Shown here piece by piece: positions 25,622 through 33,815 of a stretch of DNA of 64,000 bases; positions within the stretch are counted from its first letter, which is position 1, and each line of letters opens with the position of its first letter. The notes under the pieces were generated by a model. It did not search any database and was not told the DNA's origin. It was given only the letters and a program-made list of their open reading frames with translations. The stretch is from Elusimicrobiota bacterium (GTDB lineage: Bacteria > Elusimicrobiota > Elusimicrobia > UBA1565 > UBA9628): contig DAHZHT010000004.1 of the NCBI GenBank assembly GCA_027406905.1, positions 1-64,000 on the forward strand, in the 5' to 3' direction. The position numbers and the translations under genes were made by a program.

Positions 25622-26622
25622 CGACAGAGAAAGATGTTTTCCATCTTGAGGCCAAGAATCTTCGAAAATTATTCTCAGTTAAAGAAGGCTTTTTTGGTCA
25701 TCCAAAAGCCATCCGCGCCTTAGATGGGATTTCTATCGGGGTTGAAAAAGGAACGACCTTGGGAATTGTCGGAGAATCAGGCTGCGGCAAAACGACCTTG
25801 GGAAGAATTTTATGCTTGCTAGAAACTCCCAGCGAAGGAACGATTTTATACGACGGGAAAGAAGTTCAAAATCTCAAGGGAAAAAAACTTAAGGAATTTA
25901 GGCGCGAGGTCCAAATTATTTTCCAAGACCCTTACGCGAGCTTGGATCCTCGGATGACCGTCTCCGAAATTTTAAGAGAACCCTTCATCATCCACGGGGA
26001 ATGGAAAAACGACGGGCAAACACGCCTTCTCAAGCTCGCCGACAAATGCGGAATCGCCAAAAGTCATTTGTCGAGATACCCCCACGAATTTTCCGGCGGG
26101 CAAAGACAAAGAGTCGGAATCGCCAGAGCCTTGGCTTTAAACCCAAAGCTGGTAGTCTGCGACGAGCCGGTCAGCGCATTAGACGTCTCGATACAGGCTC
26201 AAATTCTCAATTTGCTTAAAGATCTCCAAAAAGAGTTGGGACTGACCTACATTTTTATCTCGCATGATTTTTCGGTCGTGCGCCATCTCTGCGATAAAAT
26301 CGCGGTCATGTATCTGGGGAAAATCGTCGAGTTCGCCTTGGCGGATGAGATTTTTTCAAATCCCCAGCATCCCTACACCGAAGCCCTTTTGTCCGCCATT
26401 CCCCTGCCGGACCCGGAAAAGCAAAAACAGAGAAGCCGCATCATTTTGTCGGGAGACATTCCAAGCCCCCTGTCTCCCCCGCAGGGATGTTCTTTTCACC
26501 CAAGGTGCCGCTACGCCGAAGATTCATGCCGCCGCGATGTTCCTTTATTAAAAGAGACATCCCCGAATCACCAGGTTGCCTGCCCCGTTCTTCCCCTGGA
26601 TCGCGCAAAAATATCCCCATAA
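25618..26622 (+). CDS. oppF: Oligo/dipeptide ABC transporter ATPase, OppF/DppF type
   Basis: The second ATPase of the importer, 334 aa. It has Walker A GESGCGKTTLGR, the Q-loop IFQDPYASLDPRMTV, the signature FSGGQRQRVGIARAL, Walker B LVVCDEPVSALD and the Cys-containing tail GCSFHPRCRYAEDSC. ATG 25618 overlaps the oppD stop (ATGA), showing coupling. The matching binding protein and one permease are at 30727-33584. The second permease, OppC, is not in the window. Confidence 0.94.
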   Translation: MTTEKDVFHLEAKNLRKLFSVKEGFFGHPKAIRALDGISIGVEKGTTLGIVGESGCGKTTLGRILCLLETPSEGTILYDGKEVQNLKGKKLKEFRREVQIIFQDPYASLDPRMTVSEILREPFIIHGEWKNDGQTRLLKLADKCGIAKSHLSRYPHEFSGGQRQRVGIARALALNPKLVVCDEPVSALDVSIQAQILNLLKDLQKELGLTYIFISHDFSVVRHLCDKIAVMYLGKIVEFALADEIFSNPQHPYTEALLSAIPLPDPEKQKQRSRIILSGDIPSPLSPPQGCSFHPRCRYAEDSCRRDVPLLKETSPNHQVACPVLPLDRAKISP

Positions 26623-26624
26623 GA

Positions 26625-26630
26625 TATAAT
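26625..26630 (+). promoter_or_regulatory. TATAAT box of leaderless POT transporter gene
   Basis: TATAAT at 26625-26630, then the 6 nt TTCTCA, then ATG 26637. No Shine-Dalgarno sequence is present. The predicted transcription start coincides with the start codon although the gene follows oppF by only 14 nt, so it can be transcribed separately. Confidence 0.7.
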
Positions 26631-26636
26631 TTCTCA

Positions 26637-28061
26637 ATGGATGAATTAGGAACAGTCCCAGCATCGAATGCGGTTGAAGGTTCCCGCAAAACGCCGGGCG
26701 AATGGTTTGGGCATCCCAAAGGCCTCTACGTTCTCTTCTTCACCGAAATGTGGGAGCGCTTTTCTTATTACGGAATGAGAGCGCTTCTTGTCCTTTACAT
26801 GATGAAGATTCTGATTTTAGACGCCAACAAAGGCATGACCGTTTTTGGCTATCATTCGGTTAAAATGTTTGTTGAGTGGTCCGTGGGCCTTTTTGGCGTC
26901 CACAGCCAGCTTTCCGTTCAAGCCCTCGCCTCTCAAATTTACGGGCTCTACACCGGCTTTGTCTATTTCACTCCTTTTTTCGGCGGAATTCTGGCCGACC
27001 GCGTTTTTGGCCAAAGAAAATCGGTCTATATCGGCGGAATTTTGATGACGATCGGACATTTTTTGATGGCCAGCGAGCGCTTTTTTTTCTTCGCGCTCTT
27101 ATTTCTGATTTTAGGCAACGGCTGCTTTAAGCCCAATATCTCAACTCAAGTCGGCGATCTTTACCCGGAGGGCGACCCCAGGCGAGACTCGGCCTTTACT
27201 ATTTTTTACATGGGCATCAACCTCGGGGCCTTTTTCTCGCCCTTGGTCTGCGGAACCCTCGGCCAACTCGTCGGCTGGGATTGGGGCTTTGGAGCCGCCG
27301 GCGTCGGGATGGTCTCGGGACTTTTGATTTACCATTTTGGACGGCATCTTCTCCCACAGGATAAAATCAAGGAAGAGGGCCTCGCCCGCGAGAAAATAGC
27401 CGAGCAGAAAATCACGCCGAATGAATGGAAGGCGATTGCCGCGCTCGTTTTTCTATGCATCGTCAACATCGTTTTCTGGGCCGTTTACGAACAGCAGGGA
27501 AATACGATGCAGATCTGGGCCGATCAAAACACGCGCTGGAATTTTTTCGGGTTCAATCTTCCGTCCAGCTGGTATCAGGCCTTTAACCCCGCCTTTATTT
27601 TTCTTTTCGCCCCCATTCTCGACAAATTTTGGGAATGGCAAAACAAACGCGGTCAAGAGCCGTCCAGCGTCATGAAAATGGGCATCGGCTGCGTCTTACT
27701 CGGCCTCTCTTTTGTCGTCATGATTGTCGCCTCAAAAATCCTTCTGCCCAACGAAAGAGGCAGCCTTTTGTGGCTGGTGTCAAGTTCCGCCATTCTGACC
27801 ATCGGTGAACTCTATTTATCTCCCATTGGATTGTCTCTGGTGACAAAGATTTCTCCGGCCCGCATGGTCTCGATGCTGATGGGAATGTGGTTTTTGTCGA
27901 GCTTTTTCGGAGATTACCTATCAGGTTTTATCGGCGGGTTTTACGGAACGATGACCAAGGAAGCGTTTTTCGCCCTGATGACGGGGCTTGGGATCGGCGC
28001 CGGACTAATTTTCTTTGCCGCCAATAAGCCGCTTGGAAAAACATTGGGACATGAGGTCTAA
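26637..28061 (+). CDS. POT/PTR2 family proton-coupled di/tripeptide transporter
   Basis: This is an MFS-type peptide:H+ symporter of the inner membrane. The 474-aa product has the PTR2 signatures FFTEMWERFSYYGMRALLVL near residue 33 (containing the ExxER proton-coupling motif), YTGFVYFTPFFGGILADR and FYMGINLGAFFSPLVCGTLG. About 12-14 membrane segments are present. It lies between the peptide ABC ATPases and a serine carboxypeptidase, giving a coherent peptide utilisation locus. ATG 26637 is the leaderless start. A longer frame upstream only overlaps oppF. Confidence 0.93.
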   Translation: MDELGTVPASNAVEGSRKTPGEWFGHPKGLYVLFFTEMWERFSYYGMRALLVLYMMKILILDANKGMTVFGYHSVKMFVEWSVGLFGVHSQLSVQALASQIYGLYTGFVYFTPFFGGILADRVFGQRKSVYIGGILMTIGHFLMASERFFFFALLFLILGNGCFKPNISTQVGDLYPEGDPRRDSAFTIFYMGINLGAFFSPLVCGTLGQLVGWDWGFGAAGVGMVSGLLIYHFGRHLLPQDKIKEEGLAREKIAEQKITPNEWKAIAALVFLCIVNIVFWAVYEQQGNTMQIWADQNTRWNFFGFNLPSSWYQAFNPAFIFLFAPILDKFWEWQNKRGQEPSSVMKMGIGCVLLGLSFVVMIVASKILLPNERGSLLWLVSSSAILTIGELYLSPIGLSLVTKISPARMVSMLMGMWFLSSFFGDYLSGFIGGFYGTMTKEAFFALMTGLGIGAGLIFFAANKPLGKTLGHEV

Positions 28062-28062
28062 C

Positions 28063-29685
28063 ATGAAACAAACGAACGCCTTCAAAAAAATCTTCGCCGT
28101 TTTCATAAGCGCCGCCTTGATGGCGCCGCCCGCTTTCGCCTCAAAAGACGCGAAGAAAAAAAAGGACTCTTCCTCCAAGAAAGAAGCGACAAGCATCGGG
28201 TTTTTTAAGTCAAAAGAGAAAATAACGGAAGGATCTGTCATAATCAACAAGAAGCGCGTTGATTATCAGGCCGTCGCGGGAACCCTGGTCGTTCATCCAA
28301 AAGGCTATGACGACGCGATTCCTCCCCAAGGATCAAAGGCCCTCAAGGATGAAGTGAAAACCCCGCAGGCGGAAGCCTCGATGTTTTATGTCGCCTATTT
28401 TAAGCGCGGGGCTTCTCCCGACAAACGCCCGATCACCTTCCTTTATAACGGCGGCCCGGGCTCTTCGACGGTCTGGCTCCATATGGGCGCTTTTGGTCCG
28501 AGGCGAGTCGTAACCGAAGATGACACCCACACCCCCGCCGCTCCTTATAAAGTCGTCAATAACGACTATAGCCTCCTCGATGCAAGCGACTTGGTTTTTA
28601 TCGACGCGCCGGGAACTGGTTTTAGCCGCATCGCCGGAAAAGACGCGGCCAAGGCGTTTTGGGGCGTAGATCAGGACGCCTACGCTTTTTCCGAGTTTAT
28701 CCGGCAATTTCTATCCAAATACGGGCGCTGGAATTCTCCGAAATATCTTTTCGGAGAAAGCTACGGCACGACGCGATCCGCCGTCCTGGTAGACGAGCTT
28801 GAAAACGACGAGGCGATAGATTTTAACGGAGTCATTTTGCTCTCTCAAATCCTCAACTTCGATTTAAGCGTAGACGGCCCCGAATCTAACCCCTCGGTTG
28901 ATTTGCCTTACGAATTGGCTCTTCCAACTTACGCCGCGACCGCCTGGTTTCACCACAAACTGCCCGTTCCCAGAAAGAATTTGGAGAAACTGCTCGCCGA
29001 AGTCAAACATTTTGCGATGAATCAATATGCCCAGGCTTTATCTCGGGGCCTGACGCTGAGCCCCAAGGAAAAAGACGCTGTCGCCGCTCAACTTCATAAT
29101 TACACAGGGTTGCCCGTCTCTTACATCAAAAAAGCCAATCTGAGAATCGACGGCGGGGAATTCGAGAAAAATCTCGAGGATGACCAAGGCATGACCACCG
29201 GGCGTTTGGACACCCGCTTTTCCGGCCCGACGCTAGACCCCTTAAGCAAGGAGTCAAGCTATGACCCCCAAAGTTCGGCGATCAGTTCCGCTTACGTCTC
29301 GGCTTTTAACGATTACGTCCGAAAAACTCTCCATTACGGCCGCAACCAAATTTTTAAGCCGGAAATCGACATTCCCAAATGGGACTATAAGCACAAGGGA
29401 AACCCGCAGACAACCAACGTGATGCCGGATTTAGCCGACGCCATGAAGCAAAATCCGAACCTCAAAGTTCTCCTTAACGCCGGCTATTTTGATTTGGCGA
29501 CTCCCTTTTATGAAGGCGTCTACGAAATGCGCCACCTTCAAATTCCGAGAAAGCTGTTTTCAAATATTTCTTTCCATTTTTATCAATCGGGGCATATGGT
29601 TTACGCCCATGAACCGTCTCTTAAGGATATTCACGCGGCCGCCGCCGCCTTTATCAACGCGACGGATAATCTGAAGACGCATTAA
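28063..29685 (+). CDS. Exported serine carboxypeptidase, peptidase family S10
   Basis: It would remove C-terminal residues from peptides outside the cytoplasm. The 540-aa product has a signal peptide (FKKIFAVFISAALMAPPAFAS), a Lys-rich stretch, the oxyanion block FLYNGGPGSSTVWLHMGAFGP, the nucleophile Ser233 in FGESYGTTRSA, the Asp in LNAGYFDLATPF and the His in SGHMVYAHEP. The triad is complete. ATG 28063 has GAGGT 5 nt upstream and follows the POT stop by 1 nt. It would feed amino acids and short peptides to the neighbouring transporters. Confidence 0.93.
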   Translation: MKQTNAFKKIFAVFISAALMAPPAFASKDAKKKKDSSSKKEATSIGFFKSKEKITEGSVIINKKRVDYQAVAGTLVVHPKGYDDAIPPQGSKALKDEVKTPQAEASMFYVAYFKRGASPDKRPITFLYNGGPGSSTVWLHMGAFGPRRVVTEDDTHTPAAPYKVVNNDYSLLDASDLVFIDAPGTGFSRIAGKDAAKAFWGVDQDAYAFSEFIRQFLSKYGRWNSPKYLFGESYGTTRSAVLVDELENDEAIDFNGVILLSQILNFDLSVDGPESNPSVDLPYELALPTYAATAWFHHKLPVPRKNLEKLLAEVKHFAMNQYAQALSRGLTLSPKEKDAVAAQLHNYTGLPVSYIKKANLRIDGGEFEKNLEDDQGMTTGRLDTRFSGPTLDPLSKESSYDPQSSAISSAYVSAFNDYVRKTLHYGRNQIFKPEIDIPKWDYKHKGNPQTTNVMPDLADAMKQNPNLKVLLNAGYFDLATPFYEGVYEMRHLQIPRKLFSNISFHFYQSGHMVYAHEPSLKDIHAAAAAFINATDNLKTH

Positions 29686-29784
29686 AAATACCTGTCTCCA
29701 ATGGAAAAAACCGCAAGTTAAAAATCCGGGGACAAAAAAGTAGTCTAAAATAGGGCCACGCCGTAAGCGAAGCTTGTTGATCTT

Positions 29785-29919
29785 ATGTGGAATCAATTTC
29801 TTCTCTACCATTTTTCGTCTCCGGCGTGGTTTAATCGGCGAGCGACGGAACCTATCGGCATTATTCTCCTTTTGCTTATCCTTTTCATCGGATGGGCCTT
29901 AATCAGGGAGAACTTCTGA
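29785..29919 (+). CDS. Small single-span membrane protein (44 aa)
   Basis: Not recognised. From ATG 29785 the product begins MWNQFLLYHFSSPAWFNRRA and ends in one hydrophobic helix (IGIILLLLILFIGWALI) followed by RENF and a stop. Its last codons lie in the 109-bp repeat, and the same C-terminal codons recur at 30677 just before oppA. The original order was therefore probably this small gene followed directly by oppA. A TAAAAT-like box occurs about 35 nt upstream. Whether it is translated is uncertain. Confidence 0.45.
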   Translation: MWNQFLLYHFSSPAWFNRRATEPIGIILLLLILFIGWALIRENF

Positions 29920-30008
29920 GCCTGTATCGGAAAATGGCATAATGAGCGCATGGGCGAGCGAAACGGAAACCAGAGAAAACTTTCTTTTCCGTTACTTTCC
30001 ATTCTTCC
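29900..30008 (+). repeat. 109-bp direct repeat, copy 1 (truncated oppA 5' end)
   Basis: This is 107/109 identical to 30677-30785. It contains the end of the 44-aa gene, the CATAAT promoter box and the first codons of the oppA lipoprotein. In this copy the oppA frame breaks down soon after (reading MGERNGNQRKLSFPLLSILP and then a stop), so it is a non-functional 5' fragment. The two copies bracket the toxin-antitoxin module. Confidence 0.95.
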
Positions 30009-30079
30009 CTCTACTCTAAAACAGTGGGGCTAATGGACCCGCGCCGCGGCTGAGCCTTTGGCCCCCCTTGCATTTCAGC

Positions 30080-30106
30080 GTATTACGATGTAAGCTATAG
30101 TAATAC
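30080..30106 (+). promoter_or_regulatory. Palindromic operator over the antitoxin promoter
   Basis: GTATTAC (30080-30086) and GTAATAC (30100-30106) form an inverted repeat 13 nt apart, just upstream of the antitoxin gene. A TTGCAT -35-like hexamer (30069-30074) precedes TAAGCT with 17-bp spacing, so the palindrome covers the -10 region. This is the expected place for a ribbon-helix-helix antitoxin to repress its own operon. Confidence 0.6.
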
Positions 30107-30124
30107 ATATCGAGAGGGTATTCC

Positions 30125-30367
30125 ATGAACAAACAAACGATCACGTTTCGGATAGACGCTCGAGCAAGAAAAACCTTAGACGCCATCGCGGCCGGAATGA
30201 ATCGCGACCGAAGCTACGCGCTCAATGAGGCGGTTGGCAATTATCTCGAACTCCATCGATGGCAAGCGGCCCATATTCAAGAGGGACTGCGCCAAGCTAA
30301 CGCCGGAGAGTTCGCCAAAGATTCTGAAGTCTCCGCCGTCTTCGCCCGCAAGCGTAAGCACAAGTGA
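30125..30367 (+). CDS. Ribbon-helix-helix antitoxin, CopG/ParD type
   Basis: The 80-aa product starts MNKQTITFRIDARARKTLDA, a short beta strand for DNA contact. The RHH helices (IAAGMNRDRSYALNEAVGNYLE) follow, then a C-terminal tail (EGLRQANAGEFAKDSEVSAVF) typical of the toxin-neutralising arm of ParD-like antitoxins. GAGAGG precedes ATG 30125. It overlaps the toxin gene (GTGA), so production is coupled. It sits between two 109-bp repeats, indicating a recent insertion. Confidence 0.9.
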   Translation: MNKQTITFRIDARARKTLDAIAAGMNRDRSYALNEAVGNYLELHRWQAAHIQEGLRQANAGEFAKDSEVSAVFARKRKHK

Positions 30368-30648
30368 AAGTTCTCTGGACTCGATTGGCTCTATTGGATT
30401 TAAACGAAGTTTACGCCTACATCCACGAAGAAAAACCATCCGCCACGAGCCGAATGCTCGCACAGATTAAAAAAACGACTCAAAATCTTGCCCGGCATCC
30501 AGAAATAGGCCGACCTGGCCGGGTCAACGACACGCGAGAAATCATTGTCACGGGAACCCCGTTGATTATCGCCTATCGCCTCAAGGCGAACAGAGTTGAG
30601 TTGATCGCCCTCATTCCCGGCGCCCGGCGTTGGCCGGATCAATTTTAA
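30364..30648 (+). CDS. ParE/RelE-superfamily toxin
   Basis: The 94-aa product begins KVLWTRLALLDLNEVYAYIH, the typical N-terminus of ParE-like toxins. The core block LARHPEIGRPGRVNDTREIIV and the strand PLIIAYRLKANRVELIALIPGARRWP follow. ParE toxins act on gyrase and RelE toxins on ribosomal mRNA; sequence alone favours ParE. The start codon is GTG 30364, overlapping the antitoxin stop. No frame damage is seen. Confidence 0.9.
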   Translation: MKVLWTRLALLDLNEVYAYIHEEKPSATSRMLAQIKKTTQNLARHPEIGRPGRVNDTREIIVTGTPLIIAYRLKANRVELIALIPGARRWPDQF

Positions 30649-30676
30649 CCAGAGTTACGCATCCTTTTCTGCCCCC

Positions 30677-30785
30677 TAATCAGGGAGAACTTCTGAGCCT
30701 GTCTCGGAAAATGGCATAATGAGCGCATGGGCGAGCGAAACGGAAACCAGAGAAAACTTTCTTTTCCGTTTCTTTCCATTCTTCC
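30677..30785 (+). repeat. 109-bp direct repeat, copy 2 (functional oppA 5' end)
   Basis: This matches 29900-30008 with two mismatches. Here the oppA frame continues as a full gene. The segment between the copies (30009-30676) holds the toxin-antitoxin operon. Confidence 0.95.
30715..30720 (+). promoter_or_regulatory. -10 box of leaderless oppA
   Basis: CATAAT at 30715-30720, then the 6 nt GAGCGC, then ATG 30727, with no Shine-Dalgarno sequence. The same arrangement is duplicated in copy 1 of the 109-bp repeat (box at 29938-29943). Confidence 0.55.
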
Positions 30786-32553
30786 GCTTCTTACCGTTCT
30801 CGTCTCCTGCCGGTCCAAGCCTCTCAAGGAGACCTCTTTTGACCCGACAACCTACACCTATCTGACGATCGCGGGAACCGACAGCCTCGATCCCGCCTGG
30901 GCTTATGACACCGCCAGCGGCATGGTCATCCTCAACATCTACGAACCGCTTTTTTTCTTTCATGGAGCTTCCGTCACAAAGATTGACCCATTGATCGCGA
31001 CAAAGGTCCCTTCCCGCGAAAATGGACTCATTTCGAAAGACGGACGGGTCTACACGATTCCATTGCGCCGTGGCGTTTATTTTCAAGACGGAACTCCGAT
31101 GACGCCTGAAGACGTTCGCTATTCGCTTCTGCGCTTTATGCTCTCTGACCGAGACGGAGGGCCTTCGACTCTTCTTCTCAAGCCTCTCTTGGGAGTTCCC
31201 AGCACCCGAGATGATTCCGGGAAAATTATCCCTGGAATCGGTAGAAAAGCCTTTAAGGCCGTTCAAATTCGGGGAAACAATCTCATTTTGACCCTGCCAA
31301 GGCCCTATGCGCCGCTTTTGTCCATTCTGGCGACCTGGGCGCCAATTGTCTCTGAAAAATGGGCCTCTCAAAGAGGGGCCTGGGACGGAAGCCTTAAAAC
31401 CTGGAAGAAATTCAATAATCCAAAGAAGCAGGACTCTCCTTTTTTTGAAAAAGCCAATGGAACGGGAGCTTTCTCCCTGGGGAGATGGGACCGAAAGACC
31501 CATGAGATCATCCTTAACCGCAACGATCATTACTGGAGAAAGCCGGCGAGACTTAAGCGCGTGATTATTCGCGGGATAGACGAATTTGAGACCCAAAAAC
31601 TTCTTCTTGAATCAGGCGCAGCCGATTCCATAAGGGCAAGCCGCGAACATCTCTCTCAAATTCAAAACATCCCCGGCATCACAATTACCGACGTCCCGAC
31701 GATGGGAACAAACCCCTCGGCTTTTTTTACCTTCCACATCAGCACGCAAGCCAATTCCTTTATCGGCTCTGGCAAACTCGACGGACAAGGAATTCCGCCA
31801 GATTTTTTCTCGCACAAAAACGTTCGCAAGGCCTTCGCCCATCTCTTCGACTATCAAGGATATATTCGCGATATCGAAGGCGGAAAAGGCATTCAACCCA
31901 ACGGTTGCATCCCCAACGGAATGTTGGGACATAATCCGAATCAAAAAGCCTATACCTTCGATTTAAAAAAAGCGAAAGATTATTTCAAAAAGGCCCTGGG
32001 CGGGGAAGTTTGGGAAAAAGGATTCCGGTTCACGATGGAATATCAAGCGGGATCGGGACCATCTGAGGCAGTGGCTCACATCCTCCAGCACAATGCCGAA
32101 AACCTTAATCCCAAATTTCGCATGGATTTAAGGCCCATGGACTGGCCCGCTTTTTTGGACGCGCTCAACTCCTCTCTTTTGCCGATTTTTCCCATCGGCT
32201 GGGTCGCCGATTATCCCGATCCCGACGATTTCGCTTTTCCGTTGATGGACTCAAGAGGAGACTATCCCGCCGTGCAGGGCTATAAAAACCCGAAAGCCGA
32301 CCGCTTGATTAAAAAAGCCGCGGCGGAACTTAATCCCGAAAAGCGAAAGAAACTGTATTGGAAAATCCAGCAAATAGAATACGATGACGCTCCTCATTTA
32401 TTGATCGTAGAACCTTCGGATATTCGCGCCCAGAGAAACTGGGTGCATGGCTGGGTCTACAACCCGATTTTTCCCGATTCCCCTTTCGGTAGCTATTTTT
32501 ATTCAATCTATAAGGAGTTGCCGCAACGAAAAAGGCTCCAACCGGGAAACTAA
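30727..32553 (+). CDS. oppA: Peptide ABC transporter substrate-binding lipoprotein, OppA/DppA type
   Basis: SBP family 5 protein of 608 aa that captures peptides in the periplasm. It has a lipoprotein signal (FLSILPLLTVLVSCRSK) with the lipobox Cys near residue 28. The family 5 body follows: TIAGTDSLDPAWAYD, YTIPLRRGVYFQDGTPMTPEDVRYSL, GTGAFSLGRW and, near the end, GWVADYPDPDDFAFPLMDS. The stop overlaps the oppB start (TAATG). Its first 59 bp are duplicated upstream at 29950-30008. Confidence 0.93.
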   Translation: MGERNGNQRKLSFPFLSILPLLTVLVSCRSKPLKETSFDPTTYTYLTIAGTDSLDPAWAYDTASGMVILNIYEPLFFFHGASVTKIDPLIATKVPSRENGLISKDGRVYTIPLRRGVYFQDGTPMTPEDVRYSLLRFMLSDRDGGPSTLLLKPLLGVPSTRDDSGKIIPGIGRKAFKAVQIRGNNLILTLPRPYAPLLSILATWAPIVSEKWASQRGAWDGSLKTWKKFNNPKKQDSPFFEKANGTGAFSLGRWDRKTHEIILNRNDHYWRKPARLKRVIIRGIDEFETQKLLLESGAADSIRASREHLSQIQNIPGITITDVPTMGTNPSAFFTFHISTQANSFIGSGKLDGQGIPPDFFSHKNVRKAFAHLFDYQGYIRDIEGGKGIQPNGCIPNGMLGHNPNQKAYTFDLKKAKDYFKKALGGEVWEKGFRFTMEYQAGSGPSEAVAHILQHNAENLNPKFRMDLRPMDWPAFLDALNSSLLPIFPIGWVADYPDPDDFAFPLMDSRGDYPAVQGYKNPKADRLIKKAAAELNPEKRKKLYWKIQQIEYDDAPHLLIVEPSDIRAQRNWVHGWVYNPIFPDSPFGSYFYSIYKELPQRKRLQPGN

Positions 32554-33584
32554 TGATTAAATTTATCCTGAAAAGACTCGCGATGTTGCCCTTGGTGATG
32601 CTGGGGGTCACCGCGCTTTTATTTATGATTCTCCAGTTTTTATCCCCGGACATGAGGGCCGCTCTCTACATCAAAGACCCGCGGCAAATGGCCCATCTTA
32701 ACGAAGTCATTAAAGAATACGGGCTTGATAAGCCGATGCCGGTTCAATACGCGATTTGGCTTAAAGGAGTTCTACATGGAGATTTGGGATACAGCGAAAC
32801 CGCCAAAATGCCGGTCTTAGACGCCATCCGGGCGTTTTTCCCGGCGACCGCGGAACTGGCGATTGCGGCGTTTTTTCCGACCTTGATTTTTGGGGTTTTG
32901 TTTGGCGTCTTGTCGGCCGTTTACAAAGACAGTTGGTTTGACCAATTGATGCGCTTTGTCGCGATCACCGGATATTCCTTGCCGAGTTTTGTCTTCGGAC
33001 TATTTCTCTTGATGATTTTCTACGGAGAGTTTCACCTTTTTCCCCCGGGAAGATACTCCATCGATGTCGACATTTTGGTTCACTCCGCCTCTTTCCATAA
33101 TTACACCGGGCTTTTGAGTTTGGATGCGCTTTTAAACGGGCAATTCGCCGCATTTTTCGACATCGCCAAACACCTCGTCTTGCCGGCCCTCACCTTGATC
33201 TATATCGAAATCGCCCTCATCTTGCGCATTACCCGCTCATCCATGCTTGAAGAAATGGGAAAAGATTATATCCGCACCGCGCGGGCGAAAGGCCTGGATG
33301 AAAAAACCGTCATCGTCAAGCACGCCCTCAAAAACGCCCTTATTCCCGTCATCACGCTGTCTAGCCTTCTTTTTGTAGGGCTTTTGGGAGGCGTCGTCAT
33401 CACCGAAACGGTTTTTGATTATCCCGGCATCGGACATTGGGGAGTCGTGGCCGCACAGCAACTCGATGTCCCCGGAGTTTTGGGCTCGACATTGCTGGCC
33501 GCTCTTTTATTTGTGCTCGCCAATCTCGTCTCAGACATTCTCTACGCGGTCGTAGACCCGCGCATGAGAACCGGGCATCAATAA
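32553..33584 (+). CDS. oppB: Peptide ABC transporter permease, OppB/DppB type
   Basis: This is a 343-aa inner-membrane permease. It starts MIKFILKRLAMLPLVMLGVTALLF, has about six membrane segments, and the EAA loop RTARAKGLDEKTVIVKHALKNALIPVI that contacts the ATPase. It ends with the typical VVDPRMR. It is coupled to oppA. The partner permease OppC normally follows directly; here the next gene is a convergent one 4 nt away, so OppC must be elsewhere or absent. Confidence 0.93.
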   Translation: MIKFILKRLAMLPLVMLGVTALLFMILQFLSPDMRAALYIKDPRQMAHLNEVIKEYGLDKPMPVQYAIWLKGVLHGDLGYSETAKMPVLDAIRAFFPATAELAIAAFFPTLIFGVLFGVLSAVYKDSWFDQLMRFVAITGYSLPSFVFGLFLLMIFYGEFHLFPPGRYSIDVDILVHSASFHNYTGLLSLDALLNGQFAAFFDIAKHLVLPALTLIYIEIALILRITRSSMLEEMGKDYIRTARAKGLDEKTVIVKHALKNALIPVITLSSLLFVGLLGGVVITETVFDYPGIGHWGVVAAQQLDVPGVLGSTLLAALLFVLANLVSDILYAVVDPRMRTGHQ

Positions 33585-33587
33585 GTT

Positions 33588-33815
33588 TTAAGACCTTTTT
33601 AAAATAGCGCGGGACAAATCTCTTAGAAATTTTTGCGCATCCGGCGCGCCGTGATAGGCCGCCGCCTCTTTAGGGGTTTTATCAAGAGTTAGAAAACACC
33701 CCGCGCAAAATGAAATACCGTAGCGATCTAAAATTGGCAGGATTTCGGGGTATTGGCGAATCAGATCATAGAGCTTTTTATTTTCTAGTTTGGCTTTACG
33801 CCTTATTTTTGCCAC
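33588..33815 (-). CDS. DUF1858 protein (putative redox-disulfide domain)
   Basis: This 75-aa protein of the DUF1858 type is often called hybrid-cluster-protein-associated redox disulfide domain. The core LIRQYPEILPILDRYGISFCAGCF ends in a CxxC motif. Function is not established; a thiol redox or metal-cofactor role is usually suggested. Its start lies within the last codons of the 3-hydroxyacyl-CoA dehydrogenase gene (13-nt overlap), so it is the terminal gene of that operon. Confidence 0.85.
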   Translation of the reverse strand: MAKIRRKAKLENKKLYDLIRQYPEILPILDRYGISFCAGCFLTLDKTPKEAAAYHGAPDAQKFLRDLSRAILKRS

